A stretch of 14,153 bases of DNA from Clostridia bacterium (GCA_900771085.1 CAAGMR010000048.1:1-14153), one strand, 5' to 3'; counted from the first letter of the stretch, positions 7,033-14,030 are shown. A program made the numbers and translations. The notes: generated by a model from the sequence alone, not told the origin.

Positions 7033-7788
7033 ATGATCTACTGCTTTTCAGGCACAGGTAACTCTCTTTCTACAGCCAGAATGCTTGGTGAGAAGACAGG
7101 AGAAAATGTATTGCAGATAAGCGAAGCTTACAAGAATAAAAGCTTCGATGCATCTAACGAAGATGTTATCGGACTTGTTTTCCCGACTTACTGGGGAACT
7201 GTTCCGACCTTTGTAAAGAAGTTTGTGAATGAATTAAAGATTAATCCGGACGCATACGTCTTTGTCGTTGCCACCTGCGGTGGCGGACCGGGCAACACAC
7301 TGGCCGATGCCGTAGCACTTTTTGACGCTAAAGGCGTCAAAGTCAGCTACGCTCGTGTATATGAGTTGCCCGACAACACTGCGATGATTTATGGCAGCCC
7401 ATATGACCTTGCAACACTTGACTCGCAGGCGAGTCTTGTTGCAGGTTATGCCGCTGACATAAACGCTCGCAGTACCGATCTCGGCGATATAAGACGCTCG
7501 GCCGTGGTCGGCCTCGGTGCTATCATCGCCGACCCATCTATTAAGTTTATGGGTAAGCTTATGAAAGCAAACTCTGATTGTACTCATTGCGGTACCTGCG
7601 CAAAAGTCTGTCCGGTAGAGAATATATCTGTAACTCCTAAGAAGGTTAAGTTCGGTTCAAAGTGTGTAGGCTGCATGGCCTGCATGCACTGGTGTCCACA
7701 AGGTGCCATCCAGTATTCTGTTCTCAAGTTTGGCAAAGACCACCAGTACCAGCACCCGGATGTAAACATCAAAGACATGTTGAAGTAA
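7033..7788 (+). CDS. EFR1-type ferredoxin with flavodoxin-like domain
   Basis: A 251-aa two-domain redox protein. The N-terminus carries the flavodoxin phosphate loop FSGTGNS at residues 5-11, then FPTYWGTVPTFVKKF and CGGGPGNT, which should bind FMN. The C-terminus holds two [4Fe-4S] cluster motifs, C183-C186-C189-C193 and C211-C214-C217-C221 (CX2CX2CX3C twice). Such proteins move low-potential electrons in anaerobes, and the partner is not visible here. GGAG lies 9 bases before the ATG. It is followed by a strong terminator. Confidence 0.9.
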   Translation: MIYCFSGTGNSLSTARMLGEKTGENVLQISEAYKNKSFDASNEDVIGLVFPTYWGTVPTFVKKFVNELKINPDAYVFVVATCGGGPGNTLADAVALFDAKGVKVSYARVYELPDNTAMIYGSPYDLATLDSQASLVAGYAADINARSTDLGDIRRSAVVGLGAIIADPSIKFMGKLMKANSDCTHCGTCAKVCPVENISVTPKKVKFGSKCVGCMACMHWCPQGAIQYSVLKFGKDHQYQHPDVNIKDMLK

Positions 7789-7842
7789 CAGCAATAATGG
7801 AATCGTAAATCCTAAGATTAACGGTTCGTGAAATGCGTTATT

Positions 7843-7876
7843 AAGACCGCTCGTTATTTTCGAGCGGTCTTTTTTA
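7843..7876 (+). terminator. Rho-independent terminator after EFR1 gene
   Basis: An 11-bp perfect stem, AAGACCGCTCG (7843-7853) and CGAGCGGTCTT (7861-7871), with a 7-base loop and a T run to 7875. It isolates the AT-rich nuclease gene from upstream transcription. Confidence 0.93.
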
Positions 7877-7896
7877 TTACAATTCTGTTTTTTAAA

Positions 7897-7924
7897 TTGA
7901 ATTGTTCCTTATTTGAGCTTTAAT
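7897..7924 (+). promoter_or_regulatory. Probable promoter of the nuclease-like gene
   Basis: TTGAAT at 7897-7902, 16 bases, then TTTAAT at 7919-7924. A transcript from here would start near 7931, downstream of the ATG at 7923. This is one reason to prefer the TTG start at 7968. Confidence 0.45.
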
Positions 7925-7952
7925 GTATTTTATCCGCCCGAATATAAATATC

Positions 7953-7958
7953 AGGAGG
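7953..7958 (+). promoter_or_regulatory. Ribosome binding site deciding a TTG start
   Basis: A full AGGAGG lies 9 bases before TTG 7968. No comparable site precedes the ATG at 7923, so translation most likely begins at the TTG. Confidence 0.65.
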
Positions 7959-7967
7959 CTGATTGGT

Positions 7968-8801
7968 TTGTATAAGGAACAAATCAGGGAATTAGAGAAT
8001 GAAATTAAATTAAGGCAGAAAGCGGTCCATAATGCTCCAAGCGGGGAAATCAGCTTAAGTAAATCGAATGGTTATGTTCAATTTCGTGTCAGACGTAATT
8101 GTGATGAGGAAAATGCGAACAATATATCTTGCAGAAAATATCTTTCAAAAAAGGAAACAGACTTAATTGAAAGGCTTATTCAAAAGAAGTTTGATCAGAG
8201 ATATATTCTGAATGCAAAGGAAGAAATCAGAACCTTACAACATGCAGAGCAGATGGGATTGGAACTGACTCCCGATCATATTAATCATATATGCAAGTAC
8301 ATTGCTCAGAAGACGTACATGCAAATGAACAACAGCTATAGAAAGTATATTTTTGAAATAGAATCTGATGAGGAGTATATGAATAGCTGGAAAAATGAAG
8401 AATTTGAAACTAATCAAATGAGTTTTGGAGATATTAATCTGGTATCTTTATCCGGCGTGCGAGTCAGGTCAAAAAGTGAGTTGGAAATCTGCAATATTCT
8501 GGACAGTTTAAAACTACCTTACAGATATGAAGCCAGACTGGAATTCTCAAATGGGTACTGCTGTTATCCTGATTTCACTATACTAGATATAAGTTCACGT
8601 AGAGTCGTTTATTGGGAGCACTTTGGCATGTGTGATTCACCAGAATACGCATCAAACGCAATGCAAAAATTATTACGCTACTCATTATGTGGAATTAGAG
8701 GTGACACAAATCTAATTACTACCTTCGAAAGCAGTAAAGTTCCAATTAACACGGAATACATCCGCGAAATGTTAATTAGCTATTTTGATTTAAAAGAATA
8801 A
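7968..8801 (+). CDS. PD-(D/E)XK nuclease-like protein
   Basis: A 277-aa protein with an N-terminal coiled-coil-like segment (YKEQIRELENEIKLRQK) and a basic, aromatic stretch (NGYVQFRVRRN). After a middle helical region, a C-terminal nuclease-like domain carries RVRSKSELEI with E171, CYPDFTI with D202, and YWEHFGM with E217. This E...D...E-X-H layout is a variant of the PD-(D/E)XK fold, with no Lys seen at the usual third position. Similar Clostridia proteins are uncharacterised. Start is TTG after AGGAGG; an ATG at 7923 would add 15 residues. Leucines are often TTA/TTG, whereas neighbours favour CTT, and the gene is richer in A+T, which suggests acquisition by transfer. The 84-bp hairpin repeats begin about 50 bases after its stop. 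DNA or RNA cleavage is inferred, not shown. Confidence 0.75.
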   Translation: MYKEQIRELENEIKLRQKAVHNAPSGEISLSKSNGYVQFRVRRNCDEENANNISCRKYLSKKETDLIERLIQKKFDQRYILNAKEEIRTLQHAEQMGLELTPDHINHICKYIAQKTYMQMNNSYRKYIFEIESDEEYMNSWKNEEFETNQMSFGDINLVSLSGVRVRSKSELEICNILDSLKLPYRYEARLEFSNGYCCYPDFTILDISSRRVVYWEHFGMCDSPEYASNAMQKLLRYSLCGIRGDTNLITTFESSKVPINTEYIREMLISYFDLKE

Positions 8802-8804
8802 ATT

Positions 8805-9245
8805 ATGATTAGAAATCCAGGGTGGAGTATTATTTCAATAACCCGATTTCCTGCGATTACTGCCAAAAGTGGGAATTTACCTAAACTGGCAGTAAAGAGC
8901 AGCGAATTGGGGTCATTATCAGTGTCCAAACTGGAACCGATTACTGCCAAAAGTGGGAATTTACCTAAACTGGCAGTAAAGAGTCAAAGGTCAGAATCGT
9001 TTTTGACCCCAAACTGGTCTATGATTACTGCCAAAACTGGGAATTTACCTAAACTGGCAGTAATGAGCAGAGATAAGGACTCGTTTTTGACTCCAAACTG
9101 GTCTATGATTACTGCCAAAAACGGAAATTCAGCTAAACTGGCAGTAATGAGCAGCGATATGGAGTCGTTTTCAGTGTCCAAACTGGAACTGATTACTGCC
9201 AAAAGTGGGAATTTACCTAAACTGGCAGTAATGCACCTAAATTAA
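8805..9245 (+). CDS. Questionable ORF across the repeat array, 146 aa
   Basis: An open frame starts 3 bases after the nuclease stop and reads five copies of a 28-residue unit, ITAKSGNLPKLAV plus a variable half. It stays open because 84 is a multiple of 3, and a minus-strand frame is open through the array for the same reason. There is no ribosome binding site before the ATG. Differences between units are mostly amino-acid changing, and third positions are not favoured, which argues against selection on protein. It is listed because a real repeat protein translated by readthrough coupling cannot be excluded. Confidence 0.25.
   Translation: MIRNPGWSIISITRFPAITAKSGNLPKLAVKSSELGSLSVSKLEPITAKSGNLPKLAVKSQRSESFLTPNWSMITAKTGNLPKLAVMSRDKDSFLTPNWSMITAKNGNSAKLAVMSSDMESFSVSKLELITAKSGNLPKLAVMHLN
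8855..9234. repeat. Five-copy 84-bp tandem repeat with conserved palindrome
   Basis: Units start at 8855, 8939, 9023, 9107 and 9191, with exactly 84 bases between each; the fifth is partial. Every unit contains the arms TTACTGCCA and TGGCAGTAA, identical in all five copies, 21 bases apart, so each can form a 9-bp stem, extended to 10 bp in copies 3-5. The 21-base loop varies little (mostly in copy 4). The 45-base remainder comes in two types: one containing TCAGTGTCCAAACTGG (units 1 and 4) and one containing GACYCCAAACTGGTCT (units 2 and 3). AAACTGG occurs twice per unit, 45 and 39 bases apart, hinting at an older half-unit duplication. No transposase or Cas gene is adjacent. Confidence 0.95.
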
Positions 9246-9381
9246 GGGTATTATATTCCCGCATTTTTAAAATTTTAAAAGAAAATAAGCATTTATTGAT
9301 TGTGTTTGTTTTAATTGTACGAACAATTTAATATTTCTGCTCATAAACTATTCGTAGTTTATTTTAATTTTTGTAACAGAG
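9235..9381. other. AT-rich spacer between repeat array and kinase gene
   Basis: No gene is seen here. With the array upstream, 8802-9433 is about 630 bases without a confident gene. The spacer holds a small inverted repeat ATTGT/ACAAT at about 9315-9328 and the hairpin listed separately. Confidence 0.6.
9343..9372 (+). terminator. Possible AU-rich terminator with TTCG loop
   Basis: Perfect 8-bp stem ATAAACTA (9343-9350) and TAGTTTAT (9355-9362) closed by TTCG, a stable tetraloop in RNA, followed by TTTAATTTTTG. It would end transcripts of the nuclease and repeat region. The AT-rich stem makes it weak. Confidence 0.5.
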
Positions 9382-9390
9382 TGATATAAT
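9382..9390 (+). promoter_or_regulatory. Extended -10 promoter of the first lipid kinase gene
   Basis: TG, one base, then a perfect TATAAT at 9385-9390. There is no good -35; TTTTAA at 9362-9367 is correctly spaced but weak. The box contains the first bases of an in-frame upstream ATG (9389), which therefore cannot be in the transcript. Confidence 0.6.
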
Positions 9391-9433
9391 GATGGAGTAT
9401 ATTTTAACGAATTCCTATCGGAGGATATTTAAA

Positions 9434-10486
9434 ATGGCTAGTTTAAAACATTATTTCGTTGTAAACCCGGTATCAGGTAAGAATAATAAGGTAGACGTTG
9501 TAAACGATCTTATTATTCCAACAGCTGAAAAGCTCGGCATTGATTACGAGGTTTATAACACAACATGTGCAGGCGATGGTCAGCGTTTTGTTAAAGAAAC
9601 TGCTGCAGCTGCAAATGGCGCTCCGGTTCGTTTTTATGCTGTAGGCGGCGACGGAACACTTTATGAAGTAATCAATGGTGCATTTGGCTTTGAGAACGCA
9701 GAAGTTGCTGCAGTTCCAAAGGGCTCAGGTAATGACTGGGTAAGACTTCTTGGCGACGTTGAAGCTTTCACCGACATCGAAGGCAACATAAACGGTACAC
9801 CAACAAAGATTGACTGCATTAAAGTTAACGATGAGATTGCAATCAACCAGTTTTCAATGGGCTTTGACGCTGAAGCTTGTTCTGAGCAGGGTAAGATGAA
9901 GAAAATCCCTGGTGCTGTAGGTCATATGACATACACACTTGCAGGTTTCTATTGCATGATTACTCGCGTTAAGTTTAAGTACAAGGTTTGGGTAGACGAT
10001 AAGGAAGTAACAGGTCCATTCATTCAGACAACAGTCTGCAACGGACGTTACTATGGTTCAGGTATCCAGGTTGCTCCATTTGCTTTACCTGATGACGGTA
10101 AACTCGACATCGTAGCTATCAAGCGTTACATGTCATGGCCTGTTCTCTTTAAGGTAATGCTTATCAACTGGCAGACAAAGGGTGACTTCTGGAAGCGCAG
10201 CTACGTTGAATATCTTCGTGGTGAAAAGGTTGTTATCGAATCAGAGAAGCCAATTCAGATTAACGTAGATGGCGAATGCCATGCAGTTACCAGAGCAGAA
10301 GCTGAAATTGTAAAGAATGGTCTTACTTTCGTAATGCCTAAGGGAGCAACTTATCCGCAGAAGGTTGCTTCAGGCGAGTTCAACAACACCATTCAGCAGA
10401 CATACCGAAACAAAGGCTTCATGAAGAAGTTCCTTTCTCTCAAGCCTTATAACCTTATCGTTAATAAGCTTTTCGGCAAGTATTAA
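9434..10486 (+). CDS. Diacylglycerol/lipid kinase family protein, copy 1
   Basis: A 350-aa soluble kinase of the DagK/YegS type. It opens KHYFVVNPVSGKNN and has the nucleotide-binding GGDGT (residues 71-75) and PKGSGNDW (95-102). Then come SMGFDAEA and a beta-rich C-terminal half with INVDGEC. The family phosphorylates diacylglycerol or related lipids with ATP at the membrane surface, recycling lipid headgroup products. The ATG at 9434, with CGGAGGA 8 bases upstream, is chosen over an in-frame ATG at 9389 that lies in the promoter. The next gene is a paralogue. A C-terminal basic tail with SLKPYNLIVNKLFGKY is shared in shape by both copies. Confidence 0.9.
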   Translation: MASLKHYFVVNPVSGKNNKVDVVNDLIIPTAEKLGIDYEVYNTTCAGDGQRFVKETAAAANGAPVRFYAVGGDGTLYEVINGAFGFENAEVAAVPKGSGNDWVRLLGDVEAFTDIEGNINGTPTKIDCIKVNDEIAINQFSMGFDAEACSEQGKMKKIPGAVGHMTYTLAGFYCMITRVKFKYKVWVDDKEVTGPFIQTTVCNGRYYGSGIQVAPFALPDDGKLDIVAIKRYMSWPVLFKVMLINWQTKGDFWKRSYVEYLRGEKVVIESEKPIQINVDGECHAVTRAEAEIVKNGLTFVMPKGATYPQKVASGEFNNTIQQTYRNKGFMKKFLSLKPYNLIVNKLFGKY

Positions 10487-10497
10487 TTCTTAAATCT

Positions 10498-10537
10498 GGC
10501 GCTTACCTTGACCGACTCAAAAGGTAAGCGCCTTTTG
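10498..10537 (+). terminator. Terminator between the two lipid kinase genes
   Basis: A 12-bp perfect stem, GGCGCTTACCTT (10498-10509) and AAGGTAAGCGCC (10521-10532), with an 11-base loop followed by TTTTG. The T run is short, so it may be leaky. No clear promoter follows before the second kinase, so partial readthrough could set the ratio of the two enzymes. Confidence 0.8.
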
Positions 10538-10559
10538 TGCTTTTATAAGGAGAATTGAC

Positions 10560-11630
10560 ATGAAACATTATTTTATTGTTAACCCTAAGTCCGGTAAAAA
10601 TGTAAAATTTGATGTTTTAAATGACTACATTTTACCTGCAGTTAAGAAGACAGGCGTTGATTATGAGATTTATGAAACAAAGTGCGCAGGCGACGGCCAG
10701 CGCTTTGTAAAGGAAACCTGTGAAGCTCTTGCAGGCGAGCCTGCACGCTTCTATGCTGTTGGCGGCGACGGAACTCTTTATGAGGTTGTTAACGGTGCAT
10801 TTGGCTATGAAAATGCAGAAGTTACTGTTGTTCCAAAGGGCTCAGGCAACGACTGGATCAGACTTTTTGGTGATCAGCCAATGTTCCTCGACGTTGAAGG
10901 ACTTATCAACGGTACACCAATTAAGGTTGACGCAATTAAAGTTACTCACGAAAACGGCACAGAAATTGCTCTTAACCAGACCTCAATGGGTTTCGACGCG
11001 GAGGCTTGCATTGAGCAGGGAAGAATGAAGGCTGTTCCGGGTGCTATCGGTCACGTTACATATCTTCTTGCAGGTCTTTATTGTGCAATCACAAGAACAA
11101 CATTCGACTTTGACGTAAAGATTGACGGCAAGCCTATGGATATGTCACCTTACTGCTTCGTTGTAGGCTGTAATTCAAGATGGTACGGCTCCGGCATCAA
11201 GGTTGCTCCTTTCGCTGATCCTCAGGACCACCTTATGGATATCGTAATGTACAGACGTGTTACCTCATGGCCTGTTCTTTTCAAGGTTGCAATGCTTAAC
11301 TGGCAGGTAAAGGGCGACCACTGGAAGAGACCATACGTAGAAATCATTCGTGGTAAGACACTTGAAATCACAGATAACAGACCTATCGAGAAGAAGCGTG
11401 CTATCAACGTTGACGGTGAATGCCAGAGAGTAGACGGCTGCAAGCTTGAACTCGTTGATGATGGTATTACATTCGTAATCCCACAGGCATCAACTTATCT
11501 TGCAGACCGTGAAAACGGCAATCTTACCTTCGAGATAGAGAAGACTATCTTCAACAAAGAACCACTTAAGACTCTTCTTACAAAGTACGAGCCTTATCAC
11601 GTTCTGTTCCATAAAAAGTACAGAAAGTAA
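10560..11630 (+). CDS. Diacylglycerol/lipid kinase family protein, copy 2
   Basis: A 356-aa paralogue of the preceding gene, alike along its whole length, with well over half of residues identical by eye. GGDGT is at residues 68-72, and PKGSGNDW, SMGFDAEAC and INVDGEC are all kept, so it should be active. Differences cluster in the region before the C-terminal strand: a short insertion IEKKRA precedes INVDGEC, and a KVTHENGTE insertion extends the middle loop. These may change lipid preference or regulation. AAGGAG precedes the ATG by 8 bases. The divergence shows an old duplication, not an assembly repeat. Confidence 0.9.
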   Translation: MKHYFIVNPKSGKNVKFDVLNDYILPAVKKTGVDYEIYETKCAGDGQRFVKETCEALAGEPARFYAVGGDGTLYEVVNGAFGYENAEVTVVPKGSGNDWIRLFGDQPMFLDVEGLINGTPIKVDAIKVTHENGTEIALNQTSMGFDAEACIEQGRMKAVPGAIGHVTYLLAGLYCAITRTTFDFDVKIDGKPMDMSPYCFVVGCNSRWYGSGIKVAPFADPQDHLMDIVMYRRVTSWPVLFKVAMLNWQVKGDHWKRPYVEIIRGKTLEITDNRPIEKKRAINVDGECQRVDGCKLELVDDGITFVIPQASTYLADRENGNLTFEIEKTIFNKEPLKTLLTKYEPYHVLFHKKYRK

Positions 11631-11643
11631 TTGATATTTATAG

Positions 11644-11649
11644 TATAAT
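11644..11649 (+). promoter_or_regulatory. Possible -10 box for radA
   Basis: A perfect TATAAT lies between the second kinase gene and the radA terminator-like hairpin. No matching -35 is seen at 17 bases. Transcription from it would start inside the hairpin at 11653, disrupting its left arm in that RNA only. Confidence 0.35.
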
Positions 11650-11652
11650 GAG

Positions 11653-11684
11653 ATGCGACAGAGCTAATCTGTCGCATTTTATTT
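11653..11684 (+). terminator. Terminator after second lipid kinase gene
   Basis: Perfect 10-bp stem ATGCGACAGA (11653-11662) and TCTGTCGCAT (11668-11677) with loop GCTAA, then TTTATTTT. It lies only 15 bases before the radA start, between the -10 box and the ribosome binding site. Confidence 0.75.
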
Positions 11685-11698
11685 TGGAGTTTAGAAGA

Positions 11699-13075
11699 AT
11701 GGCAAGTAAGATTAAAACAATTTACGTCTGCAGTAACTGTGGATACGAGAATCCTAAGTGGTATGGCAAGTGTCCTCATTGTAATGAATGGGACACCATG
11801 GAAGAGGTAGAACGCGTAGCTGAAAGCGGAGCGTCCAAAGCTGCTTCCGCCGTTGGCGTACGCAAACAGCCGCTTGCGCAGAAGATTGCAGATATTGAAA
11901 CTAAAGGGGAACACCGTTATAACACAGGCCTTTCGGAGTTCGACCGCGTTCTTGGCGGCGGAATTGTAAAAGGTTCGCTTGTGCTGCTTTCAGGTGACCC
12001 TGGTATCGGTAAGTCAACCATTCTTCTTCAGATATGCCAGACTCTTGGCGAGTCACACACCATTCTTTATGCTTCCGGTGAGGAATCAGCACACCAGATT
12101 AAAATGCGAGCTACACGTCTCGGTGTAACAACACCGAACCTCTTTGTAATGTGTGAAAACAATGCGGCTGTTGTAGTGGAGCAGATAAAGAATCAGAAGC
12201 CGGATATTGTTATCATTGACTCTATTCAGACCATGATGCTTGACGAGGTACAGTCATCATCAGGAAGCATCTCTCAGGTAAGAGAATGTACCAATGCATT
12301 CATGTATGCAGCAAAAGACCTTAACATTCCAATCATTGTTGTAGGTCATGTTAATAAGGACGGCAATATTGCAGGTCCTAAAACACTTGAACATATGGTT
12401 GATACCGTCCTTTATTTCGAGGGCGAGCGCAACCTGTCATACAGAATACTCAGAGCAGTAAAGAACCGTTTTGGTTCAACCAATGAAATAGGCGTTTTCG
12501 AGATGCTTGACCGCGGACTTCGCCAGGTTGAGAATCCTTCAAAGATGATGCTTGAAGGACGCCCGGCCAATTCATCAGGCTCATGCGTTGCATGCGTCAT
12601 GGAAGGCATGCGCCCGATCATGGCAGAGATACAGGCGCTCGCCACAACGACCGCCTTCGGCAATCCACGTCGTATGTCAAACGGTTATGACTATAACCGT
12701 CTTAACGTAATCCTTGCTGTTCTCGAAAAGCGTGGCGGTTTCTACTTCTCAAACATGGACGTTTACTTAAACGTAATCGGAGGACTTAAACTCCAGGAAC
12801 CTGCAGCAGACCTTACTGTTGCACTTGCACTCGTATCATCGCTTCGCGATTCTGTTGTAGCAGACGACGTTCTTGCCTTCGGCGAAATAGGCCTCACCGG
12901 AGAAATCCGCTCCGTTGGCTTCTGCGAGCAGCGCATCAACGAAGCAATCCGGCTCGGCTTCAATAAGATCATCATTCCACAGGACAATATGCGCCTTGTA
13001 AGTGATGAAATGAAGTCTAAAGCCCAGATAATCGGTGTGAAATACATCTCACAGGCTTTTGAGGCAGCTTTATGA
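11699..13075 (+). CDS. radA: DNA repair protein RadA
   Basis: A 458-aa protein of full family length. It has an N-terminal zinc finger C11-X2-C14 ... C25-X2-C28 (YVCSNCGYENPKWYGKCPHC). The RecA-like ATPase has Walker A GDPGIGKST (residues 99-107) and Walker B around IIIDSIQTM. The RadA signature KNRFG is at 255-259, and a Lon-like C-terminal domain follows (LNVIGGLKLQEPAADLTVALAL onward). RadA is a hexameric helicase that extends branches in homologous recombination and processes stalled forks. An upstream in-frame ATG at 11648 lies in the -10 box; ATG 11699, with GGAG at 11686-11689, gives the typical MASKIKTIYVC start. The stop overlaps the next gene by ATGA. Confidence 0.97.
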   Translation: MASKIKTIYVCSNCGYENPKWYGKCPHCNEWDTMEEVERVAESGASKAASAVGVRKQPLAQKIADIETKGEHRYNTGLSEFDRVLGGGIVKGSLVLLSGDPGIGKSTILLQICQTLGESHTILYASGEESAHQIKMRATRLGVTTPNLFVMCENNAAVVVEQIKNQKPDIVIIDSIQTMMLDEVQSSSGSISQVRECTNAFMYAAKDLNIPIIVVGHVNKDGNIAGPKTLEHMVDTVLYFEGERNLSYRILRAVKNRFGSTNEIGVFEMLDRGLRQVENPSKMMLEGRPANSSGSCVACVMEGMRPIMAEIQALATTTAFGNPRRMSNGYDYNRLNVILAVLEKRGGFYFSNMDVYLNVIGGLKLQEPAADLTVALALVSSLRDSVVADDVLAFGEIGLTGEIRSVGFCEQRINEAIRLGFNKIIIPQDNMRLVSDEMKSKAQIIGVKYISQAFEAAL

Positions 13076-13767
13076 TAAACGTATATTGCGGAAAAGCGCC
13101 TGAGTGGCTCTCAGACGCTTTTCTTTCAGAAGGTGTGAAGTTAAACGGAATCGGTACGTGTGATGCCTTGCAGGCGCCCGTACAGGGTCATATCGACATG
13201 ATGGCACTCATGACTCCGGACATGAAGAATGTTTTCGTATCAAAACAGACTGAAAACCTTGTAAAACCACATGTTTCAGCTTCAATAAAAGTAATAGCAT
13301 CAGACTTAAGCGCAAAGTATCCGGGCGACGTTCTGCTCAACGCGGTGCTTACAGACAAGTACCTCATCTGCAATAAAAAGTATGTTGCACCGGAACTTCT
13401 CGAATATGCACTTATGAACAGGGTAGAGGTAATCAATGTAAAGCAGGGTTACGCCAAATGCTCTACAGTCGTCCTTCCCGACAATGTCTTTATCACAGAA
13501 GACGAAAGCATCTACGATGCACTTTCAGCAAAAGGTCTCGACGTCCTTAAAATTGAAAAAGGACACATTTCATTACCGGGCTACTCATACGGCTTCATAG
13601 GAGGCGCATCAGCCTACTTTAACGACACGCTGTATTTCTTTGGAAACATAGAAAACCATCCGTCATTCAAAGCCATAGAAGCCTTCCTCACATCTCACAA
13701 CATCAACTGGACCCAACTATCCGATAAAGAACAGTTAATCGATATCGGTGGAATATTAGAATTATAA
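13072..13767 (+). CDS. DUF6873-like protein (GME fold), radA partner gene
   Basis: A 231-aa soluble protein whose ATG overlaps the radA TGA by 4 bases (ATGA), so it is translationally coupled. Conserved-looking blocks are QGHIDMM (H40, D42), KQGYAKCSTVVLPDN with a Cys, LPGYSYGFIGGAS and the final IDIGGILEL. The layout fits the DUF6873 group assigned to the guanidine-modifying-enzyme fold, which in my recollection often sits beside radA in Clostridia. In that fold His, Asp and Cys near these positions are catalytic in better-known relatives, but no reaction is known for this family. The last 92 coding bases also occur, inverted, at the contig end with one synonymous difference (13731). Confidence 0.75.
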   Translation: MINVYCGKAPEWLSDAFLSEGVKLNGIGTCDALQAPVQGHIDMMALMTPDMKNVFVSKQTENLVKPHVSASIKVIASDLSAKYPGDVLLNAVLTDKYLICNKKYVAPELLEYALMNRVEVINVKQGYAKCSTVVLPDNVFITEDESIYDALSAKGLDVLKIEKGHISLPGYSYGFIGGASAYFNDTLYFFGNIENHPSFKAIEAFLTSHNINWTQLSDKEQLIDIGGILEL

Positions 13768-13798
13768 GAATGGGACACTACTCCCTCGCACAAAGCCA
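13676..13798 (+). repeat. Left arm of 123-bp inverted repeat
   Basis: This segment pairs with 14031-14153 base for base except one position (13731 A versus 14098 C). It covers the last 92 coding bases of the DUF6873-like gene and 31 bases beyond the stop. The two arms are separated by 232 bases. Confidence 0.97.
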
Positions 13799-13839
13799 CT
13801 CAAAACTATCAAGTCATACGAAGTATTTAGAGCACGATA

Positions 13840-13893
13840 CACCCTTTTTGGCATCGCCTCCGGCAGGCTCCGACATAGATGCAAAAAAGGGTG
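13840..13893. repeat. Hairpin in tail element (16 bp, one mismatch)
   Basis: CACCCTTTTTGGCATC (13840-13855) pairs with GATGCAAAAAAGGGTG (13878-13893) with one mismatch at 13850/13883. A small inner stem GCCT/AGGC with loop CCGGC lies at 13856-13868. Confidence 0.85.
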
Positions 13894-13969
13894 CACCGCA
13901 CTCTCGAATTTTCGTAGTTGATGATTTACAAATAATAGAAAGAATGGGGCGCTGCTTCTCGTGCAAATT

Positions 13970-14030
13970 GAAGCTTCGATTTGACGCCATGTTAAAATCT
14001 ACTCTTAACATGGTGTCAAATCGGAGCTTC
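13970..14030 (+). repeat. 26-bp hairpin with two G-U wobbles
   Basis: Arms 13970-13995 and 14005-14030 pair over 26 positions around a 9-base loop. The only two non-Watson-Crick pairs are T13976-G14024 and G13986-T14014, both G-U wobbles in plus-strand RNA but A-C mismatches on the other strand. That fits selection on a plus-strand RNA fold, though two positions are slight evidence. Confidence 0.88.

Noticed and set aside
7923..7967. ATG 7923 as start of the nuclease-like gene
   Set aside because: It lacks a ribosome binding site and overlaps the likely -10 box, while TTG 7968 has AGGAGG at good spacing.
8855..9234. CRISPR array
   Set aside because: The palindromic repeat with constant spacing looks CRISPR-like, but the segments between are related to one another in two types, the unit is 84 bases, and no cas gene is present.
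9434..11630. Assembly duplication of one lipid kinase gene
   Set aside because: The two copies differ throughout, with insertions and different flanks, so they are true paralogues.
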